NCBI GenBank assembly: GCA_019240475.1
Contig: JAFAYI010000004.1
Coordinates: 30,406-94,405 of the forward strand
Reading direction: 5' to 3'
From: Acidobacteriaceae bacterium
Lineage (GTDB): Bacteria > Acidobacteriota > Terriglobia > Bryobacterales > Bryobacteraceae
DNA length: 64,000 nt
Part shown: positions 26,275-36,195 of the stretch, piece after piece
Layout: the number at the start of each line of letters is the position of its first letter
How positions within the stretch are numbered: the first letter of the stretch is position 1
The notes under the pieces: generated by a model
The model's database searches: none
What the model saw: the letters and a program-made list of their open reading frames with translations, nothing else
What the model was told of the DNA's origin: nothing
Program-made: the position numbers and the translations under genes

Positions 26275-29200
26275 ATGGCCAAGACCTTATTGTTTTCTAT
26301 TTGCGCTCTTAGCCTGTTTGCGCTGAGGAGTGACGCGCAGTCCTTCCAATATAGCCGCACGGTTACGTTGCAATCGTCGCAGGTTGTAAATACGGATCAG
26401 AGTAACTTCCCGGTATACCTGATGTTTACCGATGCTGGGCTGAAATCCGCCGCAAACGGCGGCCATGTGCAGAGCCCAACGGGGGCCGACATCAGCTTTT
26501 ATGCCGATTCACGATTGACACAGTTGATGCCGTTCGAAGTTGTTTCTTACAACGCTTCTACTGGCGCCTTGACGGCCGTCGTCCTTTGCACTACTGTAAG
26601 CCACTCCAGAAACACCGTTTTCTATCTCGCTTATGGGGCTGCTGGTGTAACCACCTCGGCAGCCAGTCCGACGGGCGTTTGGACGGGTTATTCGGGCGTT
26701 TATCACTTGGAAGATAACGCCGCGAGCACTTCCGTTTATAACTCGGCCTCCGGAGAAGGCCAAGCGGCGAATGCCACATCCGTCAATAACACAAGCGGTA
26801 TGAGCGCCCCAGGCCAACTGGGCGCTGGGCTCTCGATGAACGGATCGACCGACAAACTCGATTTTGGAGCTTTTTCGATTTTCAACGGAGCTTCGACGCT
26901 GACTTATTCGGGATGGATCAACTTTCGCTCTTTGGCAGAATACGCTTCCATTCTCGAGAAATTCGACTCTACGTCGACGAACGGCTCCGGCATCTCTTTG
27001 TCGGGACACTGGACCACTTCGGACGCCGACTGGTTGACAGCCGTTCGAAGCTCGACCTCCACCGATGACACTACCAATTCTTTCGGCATACAGACGAACA
27101 CTTGGTATTACTTCGCCTATATTTACTCGGCAGGCGCCGCAACGCTCTATATCAACGGGTCCCCAGTCACTCTGACTCATTATGGGCCGTCCGATCCGAC
27201 CACGGTTCCATCAGTCACGACCGATTTGACCAGCGGTACTCTCCTGAATGCGACTCTTGACGAACTGCGAGTCAGCACGCACGCCTTTTCGGCGAATTGG
27301 GTAGCAACTGAATACAACAACGAGAGCAATCCGGGAGCGTTTGCCAGCCTGGGCGTCGAGGCGCCATTTATCGCGCTTCCTCCGGCGCAGGCATTCTCGA
27401 TCCAAATGATAGGCGCGACGCCGACTCAAGCAATGTTTAGCTATAAAGCTCCGGACACTAATGCATGTACGGTGAATGAAGGCACGGATCCGACGTTTGC
27501 TTCAGTGGATCACGACGTCGATCCCACTCTATTTCCCGGTTCCAATTTGGACACGCGCTCCGGGAACATCGTAAATGGGCAATACCGGCAGATTGTTGTC
27601 GGCTTTCGAGGCACAGCCACTGGGTCCGACGGCAATATCTATTCTCGCGCGCTTCAGGCGGCGAGCACGCACTACATACAGATCTCCTGCGACAACGGCC
27701 AGTACTACGGCTCATATACTTTTGAGACGCAGAATCCGCCTCTCGGGAACAACGCGCCCGATTATATACCGTTTAATACATCCGGTTTCGGGAACTATGG
27801 CTGGCCGACTATCAACTATACGGCTCCGACATCGATCCCATCATCTAACACTCTGGTCGATCCGTTGACCGGGTTCCAGTTACAGCGCTGGACCGGCGGG
27901 GGAGACGGCGGAGACTCGTTGAGCGGGTGGGGCGTGTGGAATGGTGTCGTCGACCTGGCCAGCGCCTGGACTAATACCGCTAATATTCTTGGAAGCAGCA
28001 GTTACGCGACTTACTCGGGCGCGGGTGGGCCGACGAATGCTCTGTATCTGTGGGGCGCGTCCGGAGTGGCGAGGCCAGCCTTCAGCGATGTGGAATTCTA
28101 TGCCTTCGACGATCTGCAGATGCAAGTCACGGGATACGCAAGCGTAACAGGGGCAAGCTACTCGATTTGCCTTGTTAGCGACGGCGGATCGGGTTCTGGC
28201 TCATCCGATTGTTTGGGCAACATCTTGACCGTAAGTCTGCCTCAAACAACCGCGGCAACTTCTTACAGGCCGAGCAGCTTCCCTCAACCTATTCTCGGCG
28301 GCTGGGGAAGCCCTCGCGTAACCAACGATATGTTGTCGAACACGTTTGGCGGAACTCTTGCTTCAGTAAACGGCTCGACAGTTACCTGGGGAAGTAACTC
28401 GAATAATGGCCAGAATATTTATTTTCCGGTCACCGTTCTCAAACCGGGCATGTTGATCGGAATTTCGAACACAGCGCCAACCTGTCCGAACAATCTCTGC
28501 ACAATTGCAAGCGTTCAGGATGAGCAGCACCTTACGATTACACAAAGCTTTTCAGGCTGGACAACTCAAGTCTCGACGATCACGGCTGCATTATCCTCGG
28601 GGGCGACCAGTATTCCCGTTGCGTCTACGGCCGGGTTCCTGCAAACACCGTGGGCGGCCAACGGCTCCGGTTACGAGCTGACGGTCGATACCGGAAGCAA
28701 CGCTGAGAATGTCTGGTGCAAGATCATAAGCGGCAGTTCGCTGACATCTTGCGCGGCCCTGACCAAGAGCCATTCCTCGGGAGCAGCCGTCGCACAAAAC
28801 TCTTATTTGTTCCCGAATTTTGGGATAAAACTCTGGGTGAATCCAAACGGCGGAACAGTTTACCTCAAGAATGCCCAGAACAACTGGGCTACAAGCAACA
28901 ACTTTTTCACTGAGTTTCAGGGAGCCGGCACGACTGGTTGCGATGGAGCAGCGCACGCAGTCACTTATGCCGCAGACGGCGTAACGCCGCTTGCGACACC
29001 GACGACCGGTTATCTCTGCACGTTTGTGGATGTCTGGTTCACAGGCAACGGTTCGAATAGCTATCTATATTTGATGATTCCTTCCACAGGCGAGTCGCGT
29101 AAGCTGTCGAATTTCAATAACGGAACTCAGCTTGGCTATAGCTACAACACATCGAACGGATTTATGCAGAGCTGCACGTACAATGACAATCCGTCGAATC

Positions 29201-31416
29201 CCACTTATCAGAAGTTCGCAGCCTGGGCGGATAACCGGAATCCAGGACTTCAGAACCCTGCCATCACGTGTTCGTATGTTCAACAGTCGGAGACCGTCCA
29301 GCAGGAGATCGCAGCGGCTTATCCGCAAGTAGATTTCAGCTACTTTGGAGCGCCGGCCTTACAGGCCACCTCCGGCACCGTGGCTAAGTTTATGATGCGG
29401 CCTCAGCAAGGCGCGATGACGTGGTTTTGCGACGTGGACTTTTCGCTTCCGGCGGGAGCTGGACAGGTCAAGAGCTGCCATAACAGCTGGGACACCTGGC
29501 CTTCACGCTGGAGCGGCATTCACGGCTTCGAATACTTTCAATTCTCGACGGGCCCATCCTATTCGCAAGGCTATTCCGACATGTATTCTATGAAGTCTCT
29601 GCAGGAGCCCGGCACCGCGCACATTGAGCAGTGGGATCTGACTGTCAATCAAATCTACAACAACGGCAGATCCTTGGCTCTATCGAACACATTCGTGGAC
29701 CCACAGACCTGCCAGCAGCTAGGCGTCACCGACTCGCGCTGGATTGCGCTCGGCGCCACGGGCAACAACTGCATCCAGATGGATGTATCGGATCCCTTGG
29801 CGAGAACTCCGACGTCGCAAGACTTGACTGCGTTGGGAAATCTTCCGGTAGGCGCGCGGCCCGGTCCTTGGGCGCATAATGCGAGTTCCTGCGGCGGAGA
29901 CGGTTCGACAGCCAACTGCTATTCTTACCTGCAATCTATCCAGCCTGGCGACTTCCTGGTCGATCAGGCAACCAGTTCCCATGAGCTGATGCTGGTGGCC
30001 GCCGTCACACCCATCACGGGCAATGTGAATGCGACAGCGCACATAGTGGTGGCCCGGGGCTTGGAGCCATTTTCAGGCGATTGCGCGGCTTCGAAGGTAG
30101 CGCACTCTTCCGGCTTTATTCTGACCGAGTGGATGCCGATGAGCTGTTACTACCCCGAGTTCAACTTGTTCCCGAACGGAAATGTGGCGGGCGGCAAGAT
30201 GGACAACGACGTCCTAAAAGCCGGGCACACCATCGAATGGTTCGCCGGAGCAAAGATGATTACCTCCGGACCTTACGTAGTGGACTTCGCCAACGACTTG
30301 GGTGGTTATGGCGCCGGCTACGGAGTGCGCCTGGGACAACCGCTCAGCGTCTGGGGATCGGGATTCATGTGGGGCGTCCAGTCGCTATTTCCCTTCGACA
30401 AGAGCTTCAAAGGGCTCGGAATTTCGGTGATTCAGAGCCACGCAGGCGGCCTGACCTATAGCTGTCCGACCTGTGAATGGATCGTCGATGGGCGACCACT
30501 GGGCGGAGCGGGCGGCGGAGCGGACCAACTTTGGACGCACACCTATACGAAAGTCGCCGGCACGAACACCGTGTACCTGATCGATCTGCCCGAAGGGCAA
30601 AATACCTCGCTCGATATAAAGCGGATCGCAGTGCGTATGTGGGCTGGACAGCATCTCATTCGAAACGTCAGCGGTCCGAATTCGAGCTTGAGCGATTCCA
30701 CGCCCTGGCAGGGATGTATCGTCACGAATGCAGGCGAATGCGTGTCGGGAAGCCAACCGGGCCAGATCTACGAAGTTGTTCCGCAGGCGACAACTTCGCA
30801 AGGTTGTCAGATCAACTTGATGATAAACACGCCGTGCGTGGCCCCGATGGGTCCGGAAGTTGCCGCTTATGGGCAGCACGATATATCCGCTTCCGATCCG
30901 ATGGGCTTGCACGACAGAGTCTTGACGATGGCCTTGAACGGGCCGGCGCGAACGAACAATTACGCGAACATGCATGCGCTGACAACGGGCGATTGGGGCG
31001 TCACGACCGTTGCATGGGGCGATGGCAGGCGGAGCGACGTGTGGGGCATTAAGCTGCCGCCACTGCCGAGCGGCGACTCGATCAACCGAACGACGTTCGT
31101 CAAGGTACCGGTATCGATGGGAGGCGTAACGGGATCGACAGTTCGCGTTCGTTTCGGATACGCGGAGTACGGAAGCGACGCGAATGGCCAGCCACTGTAC
31201 TGTTCTTCAAACCGCCTGGAAGACTGCACGACGGCGCCCGCCAACGGCGACCCGTATGCATTTGCCAGCGAGCCGCAAAGCTGGATAGCGTGCACGAATG
31301 CATGTGTTGTAAACATCCCAGCGGTTTCGGGCCGGATTCTCTACTATGTCGTAGAGAGGCAGCTTGCGAGCGGAACCGTGATAACGGGGCCGCTGCAGGT
31401 GGCGCCGGTCAACTAA
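26275..31416 (+). CDS. Very large secreted protein with DUF2341 and LamG domains
   Basis: A 1,713-residue protein with a signal peptide (KTLLFSICALSLFALRSDA). Residues about 40-115 match DUF2341 (NFPVYLMFTDAGL, then ADISFYADSRLTQLMPFEVV). Residues about 130-350 match a LamG/concanavalin-like domain (GVYHLEDN, GWINFRSLAEYASILEKFDS, TWYYFAYIY, LDELRVSTHAFSANWVATEY). These modules usually bind carbohydrate. The remaining 1,300 or so residues are rich in Gly, Ser, Thr and Asn with scattered Cys, and I do not recognise them. A perfect hairpin lies just after the stop. A role in binding or coating the surface glycan is inferred from location. Confidence 0.75.
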   Translation: MAKTLLFSICALSLFALRSDAQSFQYSRTVTLQSSQVVNTDQSNFPVYLMFTDAGLKSAANGGHVQSPTGADISFYADSRLTQLMPFEVVSYNASTGALTAVVLCTTVSHSRNTVFYLAYGAAGVTTSAASPTGVWTGYSGVYHLEDNAASTSVYNSASGEGQAANATSVNNTSGMSAPGQLGAGLSMNGSTDKLDFGAFSIFNGASTLTYSGWINFRSLAEYASILEKFDSTSTNGSGISLSGHWTTSDADWLTAVRSSTSTDDTTNSFGIQTNTWYYFAYIYSAGAATLYINGSPVTLTHYGPSDPTTVPSVTTDLTSGTLLNATLDELRVSTHAFSANWVATEYNNESNPGAFASLGVEAPFIALPPAQAFSIQMIGATPTQAMFSYKAPDTNACTVNEGTDPTFASVDHDVDPTLFPGSNLDTRSGNIVNGQYRQIVVGFRGTATGSDGNIYSRALQAASTHYIQISCDNGQYYGSYTFETQNPPLGNNAPDYIPFNTSGFGNYGWPTINYTAPTSIPSSNTLVDPLTGFQLQRWTGGGDGGDSLSGWGVWNGVVDLASAWTNTANILGSSSYATYSGAGGPTNALYLWGASGVARPAFSDVEFYAFDDLQMQVTGYASVTGASYSICLVSDGGSGSGSSDCLGNILTVSLPQTTAATSYRPSSFPQPILGGWGSPRVTNDMLSNTFGGTLASVNGSTVTWGSNSNNGQNIYFPVTVLKPGMLIGISNTAPTCPNNLCTIASVQDEQHLTITQSFSGWTTQVSTITAALSSGATSIPVASTAGFLQTPWAANGSGYELTVDTGSNAENVWCKIISGSSLTSCAALTKSHSSGAAVAQNSYLFPNFGIKLWVNPNGGTVYLKNAQNNWATSNNFFTEFQGAGTTGCDGAAHAVTYAADGVTPLATPTTGYLCTFVDVWFTGNGSNSYLYLMIPSTGESRKLSNFNNGTQLGYSYNTSNGFMQSCTYNDNPSNPTYQKFAAWADNRNPGLQNPAITCSYVQQSETVQQEIAAAYPQVDFSYFGAPALQATSGTVAKFMMRPQQGAMTWFCDVDFSLPAGAGQVKSCHNSWDTWPSRWSGIHGFEYFQFSTGPSYSQGYSDMYSMKSLQEPGTAHIEQWDLTVNQIYNNGRSLALSNTFVDPQTCQQLGVTDSRWIALGATGNNCIQMDVSDPLARTPTSQDLTALGNLPVGARPGPWAHNASSCGGDGSTANCYSYLQSIQPGDFLVDQATSSHELMLVAAVTPITGNVNATAHIVVARGLEPFSGDCAASKVAHSSGFILTEWMPMSCYYPEFNLFPNGNVAGGKMDNDVLKAGHTIEWFAGAKMITSGPYVVDFANDLGGYGAGYGVRLGQPLSVWGSGFMWGVQSLFPFDKSFKGLGISVIQSHAGGLTYSCPTCEWIVDGRPLGGAGGGADQLWTHTYTKVAGTNTVYLIDLPEGQNTSLDIKRIAVRMWAGQHLIRNVSGPNSSLSDSTPWQGCIVTNAGECVSGSQPGQIYEVVPQATTSQGCQINLMINTPCVAPMGPEVAAYGQHDISASDPMGLHDRVLTMALNGPARTNNYANMHALTTGDWGVTTVAWGDGRRSDVWGIKLPPLPSGDSINRTTFVKVPVSMGGVTGSTVRVRFGYAEYGSDANGQPLYCSSNRLEDCTTAPANGDPYAFASEPQSWIACTNACVVNIPAVSGRILYYVVERQLASGTVITGPLQVAPVN

Positions 31417-31422
31417 TGAATG

Positions 31423-31450
31423 AGAGCTCCGGCTCGCAAGCCGGAGCTCT
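31423..31450. terminator. Perfect 12-bp hairpin between convergent genes
   Basis: The arm AGAGCTCCGGCT at 31423-31434 pairs perfectly with 31439-31450 across a four-base loop, CGCA. It lies seven bases after the plus-strand LamG gene and touches the stop codon of the minus-strand Wzt gene, so it can serve both as a bidirectional terminator. There is no long T run on either side, so strict intrinsic termination is uncertain. Confidence 0.65.
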
Positions 31451-32654
31451 ATCCGTTAATTCCCTGCGCGAGCGATTCCAGCATGTTGCCGTATTCATGG
31501 CTGGTTTCGCGCCATGTGTGAGGCATGTAAAACGATCCCCTGGTTTTTCCAACGTCTACATGGATGGAGGCGCAAGCGTGTTGCCATTCGTACTCTTCGG
31601 CTGTGCCATTCTTCTCAATAGTAGCGTCGATTTGATACACGCCGGGTTGTAGCCCCAGCTCGTCGCATGTAAACTCGACAGATCCAGGACCAATCTGCAT
31701 ATCGATCGGGCGACCGCAAAGCGAGGTCGTCCACTGAGCCGCAATGCCCGCGTCGCTCGTAAGGAAGTAAAGTGAGAGGCTGCCCTCCGGAATGTGACGG
31801 TGCGCCAAATAATCGATACGGACCGAAACAGGGTCTCCTGTCTTGAAACCGTTCGCTCTATTTCCATTGGCATCGAAAAATTGAACACCCGTTACTTCGG
31901 CCACTCGCCTTTCGTCCGTGATCTGCGGACGTTGATGAAAGCCCGCCGTTTCCGTATAGCGCCGGATAACCTCATCCGGCGAACCTTCCGCCAAAACTTC
32001 GCCACGCTGCAGCAGAAGGGCGCGCTGACAGACGCTTCGAACCGCATTCAAATCGTGAGAAATGAACACCATGGTCGTACCTTGACGATGCATCTCCGCG
32101 ATGCGCTGCTTGCACTTCTCTTGAAACGCGTAATCCCCAACGGCCAAGACTTCATCGAGCAGCAGGATGTCGGGATCCAAATGAGCGGCAATTGAAAAGC
32201 CGAGCCGCACGAACATACCCGAAGAAAATCGTTTGACGGGAATATCGATAAAAGGCCGAACGCCAGCAAATTCGATTATGCTTTCCAGCTTGCTTGTAAT
32301 TTCAGCGCGCCGCATACCGAGAATCGAGCCGCTCAAGTAGACGTTTTCCCGGCCGGTGAGTTCCGGATGGAAGCCGGAGCCCACTTCGAGCAGAGCTGAA
32401 ATCCGGCCATTGATGGTGATTTTGCCTTTGGTCGGCGTGCTGATATTCGACAGCAACTTCAAGACCGTGCTCTTGCCCGCGCCATTGTGTCCGATGATCC
32501 CCAGGGACTCTCCCTGGGCTACTTCAAAGTTGACATCACGCAAAGCCCAGAAATCGGACTTGTGAGTTTTCGTCCGCGAGCCGGATTCCGAGGAGTTGGA
32601 ACCGCTGGTAATTCGATAGCGCTTCGAAACGGATTCAAATCGGAGAGCAGTCAT
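31449..32654 (-). CDS. wzt: Polysaccharide ABC exporter ATPase with C-terminal glycan-binding domain
   Basis: A 401-residue Wzt-like ATPase. The nucleotide-binding domain (about 1-245) has Walker A IIGHNGAGKSTVLKLL (residues 53-68), signature VKRFSSGMFVRLGFSIA and Walker B DILLLDEVLAVGD. The extra C-terminal domain (about 255-400) has the jelly-roll character of Wzt carbohydrate-binding domains (FKTGDPVSVRIDYLAH, then GVYQIDATI). In O-antigen exporters such a domain recognises the modified end of the finished chain. The permease gene lies 18 bases upstream. Start ATG at 32654. Confidence 0.9.
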   Translation of the reverse strand: MTALRFESVSKRYRITSGSNSSESGSRTKTHKSDFWALRDVNFEVAQGESLGIIGHNGAGKSTVLKLLSNISTPTKGKITINGRISALLEVGSGFHPELTGRENVYLSGSILGMRRAEITSKLESIIEFAGVRPFIDIPVKRFSSGMFVRLGFSIAAHLDPDILLLDEVLAVGDYAFQEKCKQRIAEMHRQGTTMVFISHDLNAVRSVCQRALLLQRGEVLAEGSPDEVIRRYTETAGFHQRPQITDERRVAEVTGVQFFDANGNRANGFKTGDPVSVRIDYLAHRHIPEGSLSLYFLTSDAGIAAQWTTSLCGRPIDMQIGPGSVEFTCDELGLQPGVYQIDATIEKNGTAEEYEWQHACASIHVDVGKTRGSFYMPHTWRETSHEYGNMLESLAQGING

Positions 32655-32672
32655 AGAACCGTACCCGAATCC

Positions 32673-33569
32673 CTAGATCACATCGGCCATTGTGGCCTCG
32701 CGATGTTTGAAGTACATATAGCCGAGCGGAAGCACTATCGCCGCCGCGGCCACCGAAACTCCCAACAGGCGCAGATCGGCGCCCCAGCCTTGAATGACCA
32801 CACGCCGGAAGTTTTCAACAATTCCCGCCATGGGATCCAACATGTATAACGAGCGAAAGCGCTTTGGGACGTCGCTATAGGAATACACAACCGGCGCGCA
32901 GAACATCCACAGTTGAAGCAACAGCGGCATTGCAATTCCGATATCTCGGAACCGCACCTGAAAGGCGGAGAATAGGAGCCCGACACCGGAAATGAATGCA
33001 ACTTCGACCAACAGGATCGGCACGATGTACAGAACTTGCATAGTGAGGCCCACGTGGTACCAGGCCATCATCGCGATCAGAATGATGCAGGCTACAAGAA
33101 AGTCGAAAAACGCCGCCATCACATAGCTAAACGGCAGAATCTCCCTTGGGAAATAGACTTTTGTAATCAGACTGGTGTGGCTTACCAGGCCCGTAGCCGA
33201 GGTGGAAAGCGCAGTTTGAAAGAAGTTCCAAGGCAAAATCCCACAAAGTACAAAGAGCGAATACGGCACGCCTTTACTCGGGAACCTCGCGAAAATGGAA
33301 AAGATGATCGTATACACCAACATCATGGCCAGCGGCTGCACCAAAGCCCAACCAAGACCCAGCGCGGACTGCTTGTACCGTACTCGCACGCGGTGAAGCG
33401 TCAAGGTGTATAGAAGATCTCTGTACCAGAACAGCTCTGCAAGGCCACTGATAAGGATGCCGGGTGAAAATGAAGGCGGGCGAATAACTTTCACGGGTCG
33501 CGTCGAGGGACCCGCAACATCCGCCGGAGGAATTAAAATCTCTTGCTCAAGTTCCATTCGAACCGTCAA
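32673..33569 (-). CDS. wzm: Polysaccharide ABC exporter permease
   Basis: A 298-residue ABC-2 type permease with about six hydrophobic segments (MMLVYTIIFSIFARF, VMAAFFDFLVACIILIAMMA, VLYIVPILLVEVAFISGVGL, MLLQLWMFCAPVVYSY). The front part LHRVRVRYKQSALGLGWALV is the typical start of Wzm/TagG-type permeases. It pairs with the Wzt ATPase gene immediately downstream to move a lipid-linked polysaccharide across the inner membrane. Start ATG at 33569; the 239 bases upstream are shared with the divergent MBOAT gene and should hold both promoters. Confidence 0.88.
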   Translation of the reverse strand: MTVRMELEQEILIPPADVAGPSTRPVKVIRPPSFSPGILISGLAELFWYRDLLYTLTLHRVRVRYKQSALGLGWALVQPLAMMLVYTIIFSIFARFPSKGVPYSLFVLCGILPWNFFQTALSTSATGLVSHTSLITKVYFPREILPFSYVMAAFFDFLVACIILIAMMAWYHVGLTMQVLYIVPILLVEVAFISGVGLLFSAFQVRFRDIGIAMPLLLQLWMFCAPVVYSYSDVPKRFRSLYMLDPMAGIVENFRRVVIQGWGADLRLLGVSVAAAAIVLPLGYMYFKHREATMADVI

Positions 33570-33808
33570 TCTCAGTTTTGCACGGGATTCGAGGGCGCTG
33601 ACCTGCCATTTGTCGCAGTTCTCAGGGACAGGCGCGCGGCTCTCATCTTTTCAACGACTTCCGACATATGTCTCTGTTGAAATATCGACGGTTGCGGGCC
33701 GCTCCCATAGGGCAACGGGGCCTCAGAAAAGTCCGAGCTCGGCCCCCTTTCACGCTTCGTCCTTTTGCTGGTTGCGGAACAGCCCAACGGCGACCCACCG
33801 AGGCCTAA

Positions 33809-35227
33809 ATGCTATTTGATAGCCCTGTTTATCTTCTATTCCTCGCCCTGGTGGTAGCAGCCTATTGGCGCCTCGGCTGGCGAAAGCAAAATCTTTTCCT
33901 GCTCGCAGCCAGCTACTTCTTTTATGGATGGTGGGACTGGCGTTTTCTGGCTCTCATGCTGACATCCACCTTAGTGGATTACAGCTTCGGGTTGAAGATC
34001 GCCGACAGCTCCGATGCCCGGCTCCGCAAGACTTTGCTCATCCTTTCGCTCGTGATGAACTTCGGGTTTCTTGGATTCTTCAAGTACTGCAACTTCTTCG
34101 TTGACTCGTTCACGCAGATGCTAGCCGTCATCGGCATACATCCCGCCTCGACGTTCTTCTTGAAAATCATTCTTCCGCCAGGAATTTCCTTCTATACATT
34201 TCAAGAAGTGGCGTACATCGTAGACGTGTACCATGGCAAACAGCAGCCATCCCGCTCGCTGATCGATTACGCGCTATTCATCAGCCTTTTCCCACACCTG
34301 ATCGCGGGACCGATCCAGCGTCCGTCACATCTGCTGCCGCAGGTGCAGCAGCCGCGCGAGTTCAACTCCAGGAAGTTTTTTGACGGGCTGATGCTGATTC
34401 TTTCGGGATTGTTCCGCAAGTGCGTCATAGCGGATAACTGTGCGCTGCTGGCGAATGCAGCATTTGGCGGACAGCTCGGTCACAATTGCTTCAGCACCTT
34501 GATTGGAGCATACGCATTCGCGTGGCAGATCTACGGCGATTTCAGCGGATATAGCGATCTGGCTCGCGGCAGCGCTCAACTGCTGGGCTTTCATTTCATG
34601 GTGAATTTCCGGCAACCCTATTTGGCCGGCAGCTTGCAAGATTTTTGGAGGCGCTGGCACATCAGTCTCAGCACCTGGTTGCGCGACTATCTCTATATTC
34701 CACTCGGGGGAAACCGGCGCGGCGAACGGCGCACCTATATCAATCTGTTGACTACCATGCTCTTGGGCGGTTTGTGGCATGGCGCGAACTGGACCTTCGT
34801 GGTCTGGGGAGCGGTACATGGCGGCTGGCTCGCCATTGAGCGATTCGTTAGCTCAAAGTTCACCTCGCACGTCCCAGGCAGGCGCGAGGACACCAATTTC
34901 GGCTGGCCTGGGCGAGTGGCCACGCTGGCAGTCGTGGGTTTGGCCTGGGTATTTTTTAGAGCTTCGTCGGTGGGACAAGCCGTGAGCATGTTGAGCGGGC
35001 TCACAAACATTGTCTGGCGCTCGGAATATGGGCCGGCTCTTGCCTATCTCGCTGCTGTGTCGTTCGTGGCTTTAGCTATCGACTGGCGGCTGGAGCATGC
35101 CAAGGAGGAGTATGTGTTTGAGACAGCGCGGCCGCAGACGGCGCTCACGGCGGCACTCGCGATGTGCGCAGTGATTACAGTGTTCGGAGCCTTGGAGAGC
35201 AGTGCATTCATCTATTTCCAATTCTGA
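33809..35227 (+). CDS. MBOAT family O-acyltransferase (AlgI-like)
   Basis: A 472-residue integral membrane acyltransferase that passes acyl groups, usually acetyl, across the membrane for glycan decoration. MBOAT features are clear: LLAASYFFYGWWDWRFLALM near the start, ILPPGISFYTFQEVAYIVDV, FFDGLMLILSGLFRKCVIAD, FWRRWHISLSTWLRDYLYIP, and the active-site histidine in LLGGLWHGANWTFVVWGAVH (about residue 324). A GAGG ribosome site lies about six bases before the ATG at 33809. It overlaps the SGNH-like gene by 26 bases, an AlgI/AlgJ-style pairing. Confidence 0.9.
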   Translation: MLFDSPVYLLFLALVVAAYWRLGWRKQNLFLLAASYFFYGWWDWRFLALMLTSTLVDYSFGLKIADSSDARLRKTLLILSLVMNFGFLGFFKYCNFFVDSFTQMLAVIGIHPASTFFLKIILPPGISFYTFQEVAYIVDVYHGKQQPSRSLIDYALFISLFPHLIAGPIQRPSHLLPQVQQPREFNSRKFFDGLMLILSGLFRKCVIADNCALLANAAFGGQLGHNCFSTLIGAYAFAWQIYGDFSGYSDLARGSAQLLGFHFMVNFRQPYLAGSLQDFWRRWHISLSTWLRDYLYIPLGGNRRGERRTYINLLTTMLLGGLWHGANWTFVVWGAVHGGWLAIERFVSSKFTSHVPGRREDTNFGWPGRVATLAVVGLAWVFFRASSVGQAVSMLSGLTNIVWRSEYGPALAYLAAVSFVALAIDWRLEHAKEEYVFETARPQTALTAALAMCAVITVFGALESSAFIYFQF

Positions 35228-36179
35228 AGCGGGTGCGAGGGTCGTGCCGGGCACGGCGGTTGACGCGCCTCGCCAAACGCCGGAGAGCTACGTTCGGTGG
35301 TCGATCCGGGCCATCGCCTGCCTAGCGCTGTTCTGCGCCGCGCTCGAGGGACTCACGCGCTACGGTTTTTCGCACATCAGCCGCATTGAGGCGCGCATCG
35401 CAAGCGAGCACCAAGCCGCACTCGCGATTCGCAGAGGTAGCCGGCCAACGCTCCTGATGATCGGCAATTCGCTGATGCTGGAAGGGATCGACTACGTCCG
35501 TTTGCAGAACGAGCTGGCGCCTGAAGCTTCCGTGGTGCGGTTTCCGATCGAGCAAACTCAGTATCTGGATTGGTACTACGGTTTGCGTCGAATCTTCGGC
35601 GAAGGGTCTCAGCCCGATATGGTGGTGCTTTGTATGAGCGCCGAACACCTCATCGACTCTCGCATTCGCGGCGATTACTCGGCATATTATCTGTTCCGTT
35701 TGGCGGATATTCCACAAATTCGCCGCGAAATCGATTACGATCTGACCAAGACTTCAGGCCTGGTGCTCGCGCGATTCAGCTTGTTCTATGCAGGGCGGAG
35801 CCCTTTGCGCAACTTCGTGCTGGTACGCACCGACCCCGCGTACGCGGCAATGCTGCAAAGGTTAGCGCCGACGCAGGCACATTTTCCGCCGGACCGGGAG
35901 ATGGAACGAATAGCGGAGATCCGCCTCACTGATCTGCGCAACCTGTGCTCGTCCCACGGAGCGCGGTTCGCCTACTTGCTCGCACCGGGATTCGGTCCGG
36001 GGGAAGCGCCACTGGTCGAAGCCGGGATACAGTCCCACACGGATGTGATGCACCCTGTTCATCTCAACGAATGGGGCGGCGAAAAGTTTAGAGACGGCTT
36101 TCATCTAAACCCGGCCGGGGCTCGTCTGTTTACAGACAAAGTGGCCCCGCTGCTCGCGCAACGGCTGAGCCAGCATTGA
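35202..36179 (+). CDS. Membrane-anchored SGNH-hydrolase-like protein
   Basis: A 325-residue protein with one N-terminal membrane segment (SIRAIACLALFCAALEGLTRY) and a periplasmic SGNH-like domain. The nucleophile-type block is LLMIGNSLMLEG with Ser near 89, and the Asp-x-x-His block is DGFHLNPAGARLF near 298. It starts at GTG within the end of the MBOAT gene, after a GGAGAG site. AlgJ/AlgX-type SGNH proteins take the acyl group from an MBOAT partner and place it on the polysaccharide. That role is likely here but the exact glycan is unknown. The open frame is full length, with no break. Confidence 0.7.
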   Translation: MHSSISNSEAGARVVPGTAVDAPRQTPESYVRWSIRAIACLALFCAALEGLTRYGFSHISRIEARIASEHQAALAIRRGSRPTLLMIGNSLMLEGIDYVRLQNELAPEASVVRFPIEQTQYLDWYYGLRRIFGEGSQPDMVVLCMSAEHLIDSRIRGDYSAYYLFRLADIPQIRREIDYDLTKTSGLVLARFSLFYAGRSPLRNFVLVRTDPAYAAMLQRLAPTQAHFPPDREMERIAEIRLTDLRNLCSSHGARFAYLLAPGFGPGEAPLVEAGIQSHTDVMHPVHLNEWGGEKFRDGFHLNPAGARLFTDKVAPLLAQRLSQH

Positions 36180-36195
36180 CGCCGATCGAAAGCAC

